A DNA stretch of 64,000 nucleotides from Lentibacillus juripiscarius JCM 12147 (lineage in GTDB: Bacteria > Bacillota > Bacilli > Bacillales_D > Amphibacillaceae), in the NCBI GenBank assembly GCA_001311805.1, contig BBCA01000007.1:1-64000 (forward strand). Reading direction: 5' to 3'. Made by a program: the position numbers and the translations under genes. Each line of letters starts with the position of its first letter. Positions within the stretch are counted from its first letter, which is position 1. Below, piece after piece: positions 31,342-41,436 of the stretch. Under the pieces are notes generated by a model that searched no databases, was not told where the DNA came from, and saw only the letters and a program-made list of their open reading frames with translations.

Positions 31342-32759
31342 ATGGCAATAAATGAAATGACTATCCCAGAATTACAACAAAAAATGGAATACGGCAATTT
31401 GTCAGCAAAAGAACTAACAAAACAGTACCTGAAACAAATTGCCAGCCATAATGAACAAATCAACGCAGTGCTGGAATTGAACCCGGATGCATTGCATATC
31501 GCGGAATCCCTAGATACAGAAAGAAACCAAACAGGCCCACGTAGCCCGCTTCATGGTATTCCTATCCTGGTAAAAGACAATATTGACACCGGGGATAAAA
31601 TGCATACGACGGCGGGCTCGCTGGCTATGGAAAATAACTATGCAAAAGAAGACGCTTTTATTGTCCGGAAACTACGTGAGGCCGGAGCAGTTACCCTCGG
31701 GAAAGCCAACCTAACTGAGTGGGCGAACTTTATGACCGTGGGAATGCCGAATGGATACAGTTCGTTAGGCGGACAAGTAAGAAATCCCTATGGACCAGGC
31801 AAATTCGACACAGGAGGTTCCAGTGCCGGGTCGGGTGCCGGTATTGCCGCTGGTTTTGCTGCCGGAGCACTTGGTACGGAAACGAGCGGATCCATCCTGA
31901 GCCCTGCAAGCAGCAATTCCATTGTCGGCATCAAACCAACTGTTGGCCTGCTGAGCCGCACAGGTATCATCCCGATTTCCAATAGCCAGGATACCGCCGG
32001 GCCTATGACACTTACCGTGGAAGATGCGGCCATTCTGCTGGATGCGCTTACTGGTTCCGATAAAAACGATCCAGCTACTTTGATAAACAAAACGACAAAG
32101 AACTTTTCCCAGTCACTTAATATAAATGGATTAAAAAACGCCAGATTGGGTATGTCACGCGACTACCTGCAAGGAGCGGATGACGAAGAAATTGCCATCA
32201 TAGAGGATGCTTTAGCGGATATGGAAAAGCTCGGGGCAGCCATAACGGACCCGGTTAAGTTGCCCGTGGATGTAAACGATATAAACGTCATGCTGCACGA
32301 ATTCAAAAGCGGAGTCAATGCCTATTTAAAGGATGCATCAACAAATCTCCCAGTCCAATCATTGCAAGATGTTATCCAGTTTAATAAAAATCACAAGAAC
32401 GAGGCGTTGAACTACGGACAGACAATTCTCGAGCAGTCCGACAAAAAAGCGGAAACCAGACCGAAGCTGAATATATTCAAGCCCGATTAAGTGATTTGGA
32501 GCAGTCACAGGAAGAAGGCATTGATAAAGCGATAAACGAACATAACTTGGATGCGCTCATTTTCATAAATAATTACGGGGCGGGAATCGCTGCAAAAGCG
32601 GGTTACCCTTCTATAACTGTTCCGGCAGGCTATACGTCAGCAGGGAAACCAGTTGGCATCACATTAACAGGGGTTGCTTTTACCGAAGCAAGGCTGATTG
32701 AACTGGCCTATGCATATGAACAAGCAACAAACCATCGGAAAACACCGCAGCTCAACTAA
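31342..32759 (+). CDS. Amidase signature family enzyme (frameshifted)
   Basis: Hydrolase with a Ser-cisSer-Lys triad: Lys in [22 protein letters not shown], the [28 protein letters not shown] block with both serines. Start ATG 31342 ([18 protein letters not shown]) after AGGAGG; the ATG at 31327 overlaps that site. Frame change near 32485, then [30 protein letters not shown]. About 472 residues. Not a GatA: no Gat neighbours and an AtzF/peptide-amidase-like layout. Substrate unknown. Confidence 0.9.
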
Positions 32760-32761
32760 AG

Positions 32762-33017
32762 AAAGGGGCTATTTCCTATTTAAGAGGATGTTCAAAAAGT
32801 CCGGTAAAAATGACACTTCGAATTTCATCGTTGGCTTGCCTTTCCGTTCCTTGGAAAAGAAAACCACTTTTCCTGCGTGCGATGTGTATTCAGGGGAGCA
32901 TTCCTTGTGCTCATGTATTAATTTGCATATATTCCGCTACTCAAAGCTGCGCCGCCTTGAACTTCTCGGTCCTTTTTATCCTCCTTTGAACACGCACTTG
33001 GAGGGAAATAGCCCGCT
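32762..33017. terminator. Terminator between amidase and GNAT, apparently split by a repeat insertion
   Basis: AAAGGGGCTATTTCC (32762-32776) and GGAAATAGCCCGCTTT (33002-33017) are complementary arms of a bidirectional terminator for the convergent genes, now about 225 bp apart with a repeat element between them. Confidence 0.65.
32784..32999. repeat. Inverted-terminus repeat element (GTTCAAAAAG family), long copy
   Basis: Starts GTTCAAAAAGTCCGGTAAAA (32790) and ends CTTTGAACACGCACTT, the inverted terminus being two T shorter than in the copy at 11766. Internal sequence includes AATTTCATCGTTGGCTTG, partly shared with the other copy. No coding capacity. Confidence 0.75.
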
Positions 33018-33539
33018 TTATGCACCATTCCAAATAATTTCACCACATTGTGCCTGATGGTCAATTTTCACGTCAAAATAATGCTTACTGTAAAAATGTT
33101 CCAACCGCTCGACATGATCGAAATCGCGCTGAACAATGTCACCTGTAATATTCTGCACATTATCTTCATGTGCCACTTCTTTTAAATGTTTCATTAGTAC
33201 CGATCCATACCCTTTATTTTCTTCGCCTTTAATAGCAGCAATATGCAAGTTTTGGTTATCTTTATATTCCGCTTCTATGGTCGAATGCCAATCACCACGG
33301 TATGGTCTTGAACAATTATGCAGCATGATTTGGCACATTTCCTCATCCCTATATGCGTAAATGATAACCCACTCGTCATGTCTGGTCTGATCAATGCCGA
33401 TAATCTCTGCATTCCTGGCAATCTTTTTCATGTTATCCTGCATACGGAAGAGTTGCAGTTCCAGCGTATCAAGCTCCGTTTTCAATTCATCTTTACTTTT
33501 TGCTTCTTCTTTTTCCAAAAACACACTTTGAGATATCAT
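33018..33539 (-). CDS. GNAT acetyltransferase with N-terminal coiled coil
   Basis: Start ATG 33539 after AAGGAAG. Residues 3-50 (FLEKEEAKSKDELKTELDTLELQLFRMQDNMKKIAR) form a heptad-like helix. The GNAT part is NLHIAAIKGEENKGYGSVLMKHLKEVAHE (acetyl-CoA loop ENKGYGS) and LEHFYSKHYFDVKI. About 173 residues, unbroken. Substrate unknown. Confidence 0.8.
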   Translation of the reverse strand: MISQSVFLEKEEAKSKDELKTELDTLELQLFRMQDNMKKIARNAEIIGIDQTRHDEWVIIYAYRDEEMCQIMLHNCSRPYRGDWHSTIEAEYKDNQNLHIAAIKGEENKGYGSVLMKHLKEVAHEDNVQNITGDIVQRDFDHVERLEHFYSKHYFDVKIDHQAQCGEIIWNGA

Positions 33540-33566
33540 TATCTTCTTCCTTTCCAAATCGCGCAC

Positions 33567-33869
33567 AATGTCGTATTCTACTAGAAAGGAAGGATGTACT
33601 TCAAGGCATTAAAAGAATATCTTACTTAGGATCCTATCTTCAATAATCAATTCCAAAGATACATTTTTTCGTAAATAAATGTATCGATTTTAGTATAATC
33701 ATTTATTCATAAAAAGCAGATAACCGCCTATTAAACTCCGGCAAATCTTCCTCCAGGATTGTCAGCCCTCTTTAAATTGACGATTATATTAACATCATGC
33801 ATATCTAATCCGCCAACACACCGCACACCTCTATCCCGTACTATTAATTCATTGTTGTACCACCTATTC
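33567..33869. other. Intergenic, no gene seen
   Basis: About 300 AT-rich bases between two minus-strand genes. No supported frame, repeat or hairpin stands out. Confidence 0.5.
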
Positions 33870-34438
33870 TTATTTTCCATGATAAAGAAAACAACCCTTA
33901 GTATGATCATTCACCATCCGGTTGCCTGCATAAATGCATAACAAATCGTTGGTCCGACAAAGCTGAATCCGCGCTTTTTTTAAATCCTCGCTCATCAGCT
34001 CTGATTCCTTCGTAAACGACGGCACATCAGCGTGTGTATCCCAGTCATTCAACATTGGTTCCCCGCCGACAAATTGCCAAATGTATGCATCAAAACTGCC
34101 AAACTCCTTCTGTATTTTCAAAAAGCATGTGCGTTTTTGATGACGGACTCAATTTTGCGTTTATTCCTTATGATGCCGGCATCCTGCAGCAGTTCACTGA
34201 TTTTATGCTCGTCATACGCTCTGATTTTCACCGGATCAAAATAGTCAAATGCTTCCCCATAGTTGTGCCGGCGTTTCAGAATGGTAATCCAGCTCAAGCC
34301 AGCTTGGGCACCTTCGAGCGTCAGCATCTCGAATAGCAATCTGTCATCGTGAACCGGCCTCCCCCACTCGTCATCATGGTAATCAATATAAATCTGTTCA
34401 TCCGTCACCCAGTCACAGCGTTTGAGGCCATTCGTCAT
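33870..34438 (-). CDS. tag: DNA-3-methyladenine glycosylase I (frameshifted)
   Basis: Base-excision repair enzyme for 3-methyladenine. KRCDWVTDEQIYIDYHDDEWGRP holds the zinc Cys and the family start, followed by FEMLTLEGAQAGLSWITILKRR. After a frame change near 34120: FGSFDAYIWQFVGGEP. Two further, mutually compensating shifts (an A7 run near 33980 and CCGGATGG near 33915) hide the expected RGFSFVGPTICYAFMQATGMVNDHTKGCF, with the catalytic-site HxxxC zinc ligands. Start overlaps the sulfurtransferase stop by four bases. Confidence 0.9.
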
Positions 34439-35275
34439 TCTTCCGCCAACTCCACTTCATTTTCTTCATAAGAAATCCAGTCACTGAAACTGCCCGGATA
34501 AAGCTTCACATTTCGGAACCCAGCCGATTTCAATGCCAGGACATTCGGACAGGCGGATACACCCGACCCACAGGAGACAATAATTTCATCATCCTTATCA
34601 AGTGATCCGAAGTGCTTCGCCAACTCTTCCGTATTCTTCCATTTTCCATTCTCGTTGAAAACACCTTTCCAGAAAAATGTCTCGCACCAGGGATGTGACC
34701 TGCTTTAGCATACAGCGGCTCGGTTTTTCCGAGATATCTTTCCTTCGAGCGCGAGTCAATTAACGTTGCTGACTTGTTCTTAAGTTTCTCCTTCACTTCC
34801 TCGATATCCACTTTCTCGTGCTCCCGATACTGCGGTATGAAGTTCACTGCTTCCAGTTTCGGTATTTCTGTTGTCACTTCATACCCCTGTTCCACCCAGG
34901 CATCCAAGCCCCCATCAAGCAAGTAAACATGTTCATGGCCTGCATAATACAAAAGCCACCACAAGCGTGCGGCGAACATGTCATTCTGCTGATCATAAAT
35001 AACAATGGTTGTATCATGGCCAATGCCGATGTTGCCGATTTTTGCTGCAAACATCTCCATATCGGGTAGTGGGTGACTGCCGCCATGTTTAGCCGGTTTC
35101 GCGGACATGTCTTTATTCAGATCCAGATAAACGGCTTGTGGTATGTGGCCTTCCAAATATGCTTTCCTTCCAGCATCTTCATCGCTCAGCTTAAACGTGT
35201 ATCAACAACTGCCGTCTGCTCAGGATAATCCTCCAGCCGCTCCCTCAGCCATGCCGGACTCACTGCTACTGACAT
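34435..35275 (-). CDS. Thiosulfate/3-mercaptopyruvate sulfurtransferase, two rhodanese domains (frameshifted)
   Basis: Start ATG 35275 after GGAGGCG: MSVAVSPAWLRERLEDYPEQTAVVDTR. Across a shift near 35197: EGHIPQAVYLDLNKDMSA, then the inactive first domain with ARLWWLLYYAGHEHVYLLDGGLDAW. The second domain LIDSRSKERYLGKTEPLYAKAGHIPGARHF and, past a shift near 34680, the active-site loop IIVSCGSGVSACPNVLALKSAGF. Active Cys is in SCGSGVSA. About 280 residues. Co-transcribed with tag. Confidence 0.9.
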
Positions 35276-35425
35276 TGTAACGCCTCCCATTTCATTTGTT
35301 CGTTTCCTATCAGAAATTTCTTTTCCTTTATTTTAACCGATGGAATAGTCTGTGAACAGACCCCTGCTTATCCTTCCCCTTCTGTAAAATAAAGTGATAA
35401 TATAGAAAGAAAGGAGCTGAATAAT

Positions 35426-36662
35426 ATGAAAAAGAAATTGATTGAACGATTCACTAATTATGTTACTGTCGATACCCAGTCCGACGAGTCCAGCGAAAAA
35501 ACCCCGTCCACACCCGGCCAAATTGAACTGGCCAAACAGCTCGCCGATGAACTGAAATCCATCGGTATGCATGATGTATCTGTCGATGATAATGGCTACC
35601 TGATGGCTACACTGCCAGCCAATACCGAAAAAGATGTCCCAGTTATCGGCTTTCTCGCCCACCTTGATACAGCAACTGATTTTACTGGCAAACATGTAAA
35701 CCCGCAGATTGTGGAAAATTACGACGGGGAAGACATCGTACTAAACGAAGAAAAGGGTGTCGTATTATCGGCCGAAGAATTCCCGGAACTGCCTGAATAT
35801 AAAGGCCATACATTGATCACAACAGACGGAACAACACTGCTTGGGGCGGATGACAAGGCAGGCATTGCGGAAATTATGACCGCAATGGACTACTTAATCA
35901 ATCACCCTGAGATCAAACACGGAACCATTCGGATAGCCTTCACTCCTGATGAAGAAATCGGCCGCGGCCCACATAAGTTCGATGTAGACCGGTTCCAGGC
36001 CAAATACGCCTACACCGTGGATGGCGGTCCATTAGGCGAATTGCAGTACGAAAGTTTCAACGCTGCCGCCGCCAAAGTAACGATTAACGGCAACAGTGTT
36101 CACCCTGGCACTGCCAAAGACAAAATGGTCAATTCCGGAAAAATCGCTGCTGAATTTATTAGTAAACTGCCTGCACAAGAGGCACCCGAACATACAGAAA
36201 AATATGAGGTTTTTATCACCTGATATCCGTCAATGGAGATGTTGAAAAGACGCAGTTGACCTATATCATCCGTGACTTTGACAAAGATAATTTCGAGGCG
36301 CGTAAAGAAACGATGAGCAAGTTCACCTATGAAATCAATGCGGCATACGGGGAAGGCACCGCCGAAATTGATCTAAAGGATCAATACTACAACATGCGTG
36401 AAAAAATTGAACCTGTTAAAGGCATCGTCGATATAGCTTACCAGGCGATGGAAAACGTTCAAATTAACCCGGAAATAAAACCGGTCCGCGGCGGCACAGA
36501 TGGATCACAGCTTTCTTATAAAGGACTGCCAACACCGAACATTTTTACTGGCGGCGAAAATTACCATGGAAAATATGAGTATATTTCAGCGACAATATGG
36601 AAAAAGCAGCAAATGTCATCATTGAAATTTGCCGGCTGTTTGAAGCAGAGGCAAAGAATTAA
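35426..36662 (+). CDS. pepT: Peptidase T, tripeptide aminopeptidase M20B (frameshifted)
   Basis: Cytosolic zinc aminopeptidase. [23 protein letters not shown] is the PepT start. Metal ligands: [27 protein letters not shown] and [10 protein letters not shown]; the lid domain follows with [14 protein letters not shown]. Frame changes near 36215 and 36590. The C-terminal [36 protein letters not shown] holds the last metal His. Read through, it ends [12 protein letters not shown] at 36662. About 411 residues, the usual length. Confidence 0.93.
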
Positions 36663-36698
36663 GGTGCAGCAACAAATAGTATATTGATTTAGTAAACA

Positions 36699-36739
36699 AA
36701 AAACGCTTGGAGAGATATCATTTATCCAAGCGTTTTTTT
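36699..36739 (+). terminator. Terminator of pepT
   Basis: AAAAACGCTTGG and CCAAGCGTTTTTTT arms with a 15-nt loop, 37 nt after the stop. Confidence 0.92.
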
Positions 36740-36758
36740 AATATCAAACTGTATTAAG

Positions 36759-36945
36759 GTGATGAATTCCTTAACACAGAGGAAGAACCGTTATTCGGTC
36801 ACTCATTGGAGTGATGAACGACTGAACACAGTGATAGAGCCGTCTTTTGGTCACTCATCGGGGTGATGAACGACCAAACATAGCGATAGAACCATCATTC
36901 GGTCAATCATCGAGGTAATGAACGACCAAACACCGTTGCTAGAGG
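36759..36945. repeat. 52-bp tandem repeat array A (about 3.6 copies)
   Basis: GTGATGAA-starting units at 36759, 36811, 36863 and 36915, exactly 52 bp apart. Each unit holds GGTCACTCATCGGGGTGATGAACGACC, able to fold into a hairpin. The reverse complement matches array B at 54100-54330. No coding frame. The rest of 36663-37054 holds nothing else I recognise. Confidence 0.85.
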
Positions 36946-37054
36946 CTGAAGCATGTCTATCGACCAGCAGGCATGATTTGGCATAGACCAGTGCAATTGT
37001 GCAGTGTTAAGATGGAGTTTAGAAAAAGTTAAAAGACAACAGGGAGAGAAAAGG

Positions 37055-38066
37055 ATGTTCCAAAAAGCCTGACCGCTGTTTTTATGCTGCTTTCCTTCAC
37101 ACTTGCGGCCACAGCCTGCAGCAACGATAACCCGGAAAGCCAAGAAACGGCAGAACATGTACCAGCAGACAAAAAGAAAATCAGCAAAAAGAGGCCCCGG
37201 AAGATGACAGTATTCAACTGCCGCAAAACGAACTCCAAAAACGGATCAGGGCCGAGAAGTCACAGCCTTGCAGGAAGCACTACAGAAAGCCGGATACTCC
37301 ATTAGTACGAATGGAACTTATAATGATGCTACAACATGGGCAATTACCGATTTTCAGCTGCAGCAGGAATCACTGACTGCTACCGGTGTGTATAATGAAG
37401 CAACCCGAAAAGCACTGCAGAAGATACTAAAGGAAGGTACAGCAGTAAAGGCCGGATCGGTTCTCGATAAACCGGACAACAGCCCGGAAACTATTGACAA
37501 CCCGCATGACATCCTGGCACTTGTTAATAAAGAAAACCGACTGCCAAGTGAATTTGTCCCTCGTAACCTTACCGTACCGGATGTACGCTTTCCGTTTGAA
37601 GAGTTTTTACCGAAAAACAAATGAGGGAAGTGGCCGCCAGCGCACTGGAGGATATGTTCAAAGCCGCCGATAGCGCCGGACTTGAACTGTTTGCCCAATC
37701 AGGCTACCGGTCCTTTGAAAGACAGGACGCGATTTTCGCCTCCAATGTTCGAAAGAATGGTGAAGAGGCAGCCAATAAATTCAGTGCAAGACCGGGAGAA
37801 AGTGAGCACCAGACCGGCCTGACAATGGATATCACCAGCCGGACGTGGATTATCAGTTAATCATAGAATTCGGTCAGACAGATGAAGGCAAATGGATTAA
37901 GAAACACGCCGCCGAATACGGATTCATCATTCGTTACCCGGAAGGAAAACGAGCAATTACGAAATACCAGTATGAACCATGGCATTTACGGTACGTAGGG
38001 AAAAAAGCCGCAGCAGCAATCATGGAACAGGGGATTACACTGGAAGAATATTTGGGAGAAACTTAA
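37055..38066 (+). CDS. D-alanyl-D-alanine carboxypeptidase VanY family lipoprotein with peptidoglycan-binding domain (frameshifted)
   Basis: Secreted lipoprotein that trims peptidoglycan stem peptides. Signal peptide MFQKSLTAVFMLLSFTLAATAC is restored by one A in the run near 37065. A peptidoglycan-binding-1 repeat follows: VTALQEALQKAGYSISTNGTYNDATTWAITDFQ and GVYNEATRKALQKILKEG. The VanY domain is AQSGYRSFERQ, SEHQTGLTMDIT (His and Asp zinc ligands) and EPWHLRYVGKKAA (last ligand). Frame changes also near 37195, 37255, 37620 and 37850. Reconstructed length of about 335 residues. Confidence 0.88.
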
Positions 38067-38109
38067 CACAGGCGGGCGCATTGAAAAAACTCTTTAAAAC
38101 ACAAACAGC

Positions 38110-38145
38110 GGGGACATCCATACGGCGATGTCCCCACTTTTCTTT
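38110..38145 (+). terminator. Terminator downstream of the VanY-like gene
   Basis: GGGGACATC and GATGTCCCC arms with a short loop, followed by ACTTTTCTTTTT. Confidence 0.8.
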
Positions 38146-38167
38146 TTATATTGCTCGTGGCAGGCAA

Positions 38168-38620
38168 TTAGAATGGCTTCAAAATCATTAGCGCAATAAT
38201 AATTAAAAACAGTATATTTTCCAGTCGTTCATAGAAAAATAGTTTCCTGGAAAGTGTATAATAGACGGATGGTATGTCATCTCCCTGGTGCTCGTTAAGC
38301 AGCTTCTTCACCGGCTTAGACTTTGGTGACAGCATGGCAGGCCCCAACCCCAGTGCGATGAGATACAGTGTCAGACTTGTCACATACCAGCCTTTTTCAA
38401 AGAGATATGGGTTTAAAAAGCCCATCCACAGTCCCGAAATCAATAGTAATGTTCCGCCAACCATCACAAAAATATGCAGGCGGTTCCGAATAACATACGC
38501 ATGCCGCAGTTCAGTCATGGTCTCCGCTTTCGTCACTATGTAAATCATCACAAAGCCGGGCCCCATTCCTAATATTGCCGAAAAGACGTGTATAAAGACA
38601 AGCAGCTCATAAAATGTCAT
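38168..38620 (-). CDS. DUF2269-type small integral membrane protein
   Basis: Intact 150-residue protein with four membrane helices: LLVFIHVFSAILGMGPGFVMIYIV, LHIFVMVGGTLLLISGLWMGF, YVTSLTLYLIALGLGPAML and ENILFLIIIALMIL. The HxxxAxLxxG start and the R/H pattern match DUF2269. Function unknown. Confidence 0.8.
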   Translation of the reverse strand: MTFYELLVFIHVFSAILGMGPGFVMIYIVTKAETMTELRHAYVIRNRLHIFVMVGGTLLLISGLWMGFLNPYLFEKGWYVTSLTLYLIALGLGPAMLSPKSKPVKKLLNEHQGDDIPSVYYTLSRKLFFYERLENILFLIIIALMILKPF

Positions 38621-38735
38621 CGTTCACCCCACCAATCCCATCATGTACCCCCATCATACACGATTAATGGCAGGGAGCATTTGTGACATGCAGCACAATT
38701 CCAGCTCCCTTTATGACAAAATTGTGTCACCCCGG

Positions 38736-39599
38736 TCAACCACAATACCTTTTCAAAATCGCATCAACAGAAGATCCATATGCCTCACCGAAGATATTCA
38801 GATGAACGAGTAAATAATATAACTGATATAGTGGTTTAACATCCGCATAATCCGGTGATAGCGGAAACCGGTCCCAATACGCCCTGTAGAAATCGCCGGA
38901 ATAGCCGCCGAACAATTCGGTGAAAGCCAATTCAAAGTGCCGGTCCCCGTACAGGAATGAAGGATCAATGACATATGGGTCCCCGCCTGACCCGGCAAGC
39001 CAATTGCCACCCCACAGATCTCCATGCAAATAGGAAGGCTCCACATTCGCCGGAACCCATTTCTCCAGGTTCATTAGCAATCGTTCCAGCCGTTCGCGCC
39101 GTTTCCCGGTTATACAGCCCCGGTCAACTCCTAACGTCAACTGTGCTTTCAGCCGCCGTTCCCGGTAATAATCCAGCCAGTTGGAAAATAAACCGTTTGG
39201 CTGCGGCAGTGTACCGATGAATGTATCATATGCAAATCCATGATTATCACCAAACGCCTGATGCATGTGGGCAATACGGTCTCCCAGTTTCCATTGTGTA
39301 TTGTGGGCACGTTCTCCTTCGACCCATTCCATGACGAGAAATGCGGCATCTTTTTCATCCGAATATGCATAAACCTCTGGTACAGCGATGGAATCCGTCT
39401 GTCTGATCAGGTCCAGGCCCTTGGCTTCCAGTTCAAAGAAACGTGCCGGGGGATCTGTATGATATTTTATAAAATATTGCTGTTCTTCTGTTTCCACAAA
39501 ATAACTTTCATTGATGGATCCGCCCGCCACCCGTTTCGCCTGCTTGACAGATGAATTATCACCCGTCTGCTGCAATGCCGTTTGCATGAATCTGTTCAT
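38736..39599 (-). CDS. Fructosamine kinase family protein
   Basis: Intact 287-residue aminoglycoside-phosphotransferase-like kinase that phosphorylates glycated amines (ketoamines). Begins with AKRVAGGSINESYFVETEEQQYFIKYH (P-loop and Lys), then AFLVMEWVEG, the catalytic loop YLHGDLWGGNWL (Asp) and VIDPSFLYGDRHFELAFTELFGG (DPxxxxG metal loop). It presumably repairs glycated proteins. Neighbours are unrelated housekeeping genes. Confidence 0.9.
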   Translation of the reverse strand: MNRFMQTALQQTGDNSSVKQAKRVAGGSINESYFVETEEQQYFIKYHTDPPARFFELEAKGLDLIRQTDSIAVPEVYAYSDEKDAAFLVMEWVEGERAHNTQWKLGDRIAHMHQAFGDNHGFAYDTFIGTLPQPNGLFSNWLDYYRERRLKAQLTLGVDRGCITGKRRERLERLLMNLEKWVPANVEPSYLHGDLWGGNWLAGSGGDPYVIDPSFLYGDRHFELAFTELFGGYSGDFYRAYWDRFPLSPDYADVKPLYQLYYLLVHLNIFGEAYGSSVDAILKRYCG

Positions 39600-39624
39600 C
39601 AGGATGCTCCTTTACGTTCTCCCT

Positions 39625-40080
39625 TTAATCGGTATGCTCTTTCCATAATTGCATAGGATCTTCCTGTCCATTCTGCAGAGGCATATGGATCAATTCCATC
39701 CGGCGCTCACTTTTTGGTTTTTTCAGCTCTTCGTAAACAGTCTCTGCTTTTCCCAATCCGGCATCAACAGCATCCTCCGATGAAGCGCAATAATAGATTT
39801 GATCAATTCCGGCATAATACATCGCCGTCAGACACATCGGGCACGGCTCACCGCTGGCATACATCGTGTAACCTTTCAGCACATGGGAATGCATCATTTT
39901 CTGCGCTTTTCGCATCGCTTGAATTTCAGCATGTGCTGTAATATCGAAGCGTTTATGCAGCTCATTTACTCCTTCTGTCACCTTGTTACCGTTTTTCACC
40001 AACACTGCACCAAACGGTTCGCCGCCATTACGAACGTTGTCGGCAGCCAATTCCACTGCTCGCTCCATAAATTGGTCCAT
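39625..40080 (-). CDS. guaD: Guanine deaminase (cytidine-deaminase fold)
   Basis: Intact 151-residue zinc enzyme that converts guanine to xanthine. Zinc/active-site motif TAHAEIQAMRKA and PCPMCLTAMYYAGIDQIYY. GEPFGAVLVKNGNKV and the C-terminal LIHMPLQNGQEDPMQLWKEH resemble B. subtilis GuaD rather than TadA. Alternative: another small purine/cytosine deaminase. Confidence 0.88.
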   Translation of the reverse strand: MDQFMERAVELAADNVRNGGEPFGAVLVKNGNKVTEGVNELHKRFDITAHAEIQAMRKAQKMMHSHVLKGYTMYASGEPCPMCLTAMYYAGIDQIYYCASSEDAVDAGLGKAETVYEELKKPKSERRMELIHMPLQNGQEDPMQLWKEHTD

Positions 40081-40178
40081 CCGTCCATCATCCTTTCCAT
40101 GTTTATTCCAAATTTGTTTTCAGTATAACAAAAAAATATTTGCCGCCGCGCCCCAGGGAACTGTACCTAAAGTCAACT

Positions 40179-41214
40179 TCACTCATAATCGATCAGCATG
40201 TCACCCGGTTTGATCCAGCCTTTTTTCCGAAACCATTCCGCTATCACTAGACTGATAATCGCCGGGGCAGCGACATGCAGCACCACCATGGCCCAAAAAA
40301 ATGTCCCAAGAAAAGCCCATGGATTCAAATGTCATAATCTGCCCCACAAGACCGCTCGTACCCATTCCGGCACCAAGGTCATTGTTTTTAAGCTGAAGCC
40401 AGACGATTGCAAAAGGGGCAAGAACTGCTCCAGCAACAGTCGGCGGGATAATGATGATTGGATTCCGCAGCACGTTACCAATTTGCAGCATCGACGTTCC
40501 AATCCCTTGTGCCAGCAGTCCGCCAACCCCATTTTCACGGTAACTGGCTGCTGCAAACCCAACCATTTGCGCAGCACACCCCACCGTTGCCGCTCCAGCA
40601 GCCAGCCCGTCAATGGAAAGCATAATGGCGATGGCCAGACTGGATATAGGAGCCGTCAAAGCCCACCCCATCAGCACTGCGACCAAAATCCCCATGATAA
40701 ACGGCTGCTGTGCGGTAGACCAGTTGATAATTTCGCCAAACCATACCATGAACGTATTGATTGGCGGCCCTATAAACGTACCGACCGTAAACCCGGCCAG
40801 TATCGTGACAAACGGTGTGACGATTATATCGACACGCGTCGTTTTATAAACAGCTTTACCAAATTCTGTTGCAAATAGAGCTGTTACGTAACTCCCTGCC
40901 GGTCCACCCAATTCCGCACCAAACGCCCCAGCGAATAGTGCCGAAAACAAAACAAGCGGTGGAGCCTTTAAACCATAGGCAATCGCAACACCAATGGCAC
41001 CACCCATGATCTTCGTTCCCATTGCATAGCTGCCCATCTCAATCAAAAAGTCCAGCCGCTGAAATCCAAGTTCCACAGCCTGCTCCCCGACCGTTTGAAT
41101 GATCAATCCAATAATTAGTGACGAGAATAAACCCAGTGCCATATAGCTTAGCGCCGTGACCACATACTCCCGTACTGACAGTGAAATCCCCTTCCGCCTT
41201 AGAAACGCTTTCAT
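40179..41214 (-). CDS. PTS EIIC-like (PTS_EIIC_2) membrane permease (frameshifted at C terminus)
   Basis: About 345-residue polytopic membrane protein. Starts MKAFLRRKGISLSVREYVVTALSYMALGLFSSLIIGLIIQT. Repeated glycine-rich helices include FAGAFGAELGGPAGSYVTALFATEFGK and IIVTPFVTILAGFTVGTFIGPPINTFM, typical of the stand-alone sugar-specific permease family without EIIA/B domains. A T7-run indel near 40300 shifts the end; restored, it reads VAAPAIISLVIAEWFRKKGWIKPGDMLIDYE. No PTS partners adjoin. Substrate unknown. Confidence 0.83.
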
Positions 41215-41226
41215 TTTTCTTCCTCC

Positions 41227-41248
41227 TTTTGTGAAATCATTCACAAAA
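41227..41248 (-). promoter_or_regulatory. Palindrome TGTGA-N6-TCACA next to the ribosome binding site
   Basis: TTTTGTGAAATCATTCACAAAA, a nine-base inverted repeat with a 4-base centre, ends against the AAAGGAGG of the permease gene. It matches the CRP/FNR-type consensus TGTGA-N6-TCACA. It could be an operator or an mRNA hairpin beside the RBS. Confidence 0.6.
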
Positions 41249-41436
41249 TACATGTGTTCACCTATTTATTTCTCTATGTATGTACCTTCCATTATTGCGT
41301 GATTCTTTTCACAAATCAAGCACAATTTCAATGAACAAGCAATTTTTGCCTTTTCCTGTTTTATGGGCTACAATCTAATTGAAAATGGCTATCAATTTAA
41401 AGCATATGTACTATATAAATTCAGGAGGGTGACGAT

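Noticed and set aside
36759..36945. CRISPR array with 52-bp period
   Set aside because: The whole unit repeats with drift; there are no constant repeats with variable spacers.
40198..40878. 226-residue plus-strand open frame
   Set aside because: Antisense shadow of the PTS-IIC-like gene; composition is Cys/His/Arg rich with no domain, and the minus-strand frame has clear membrane helices.
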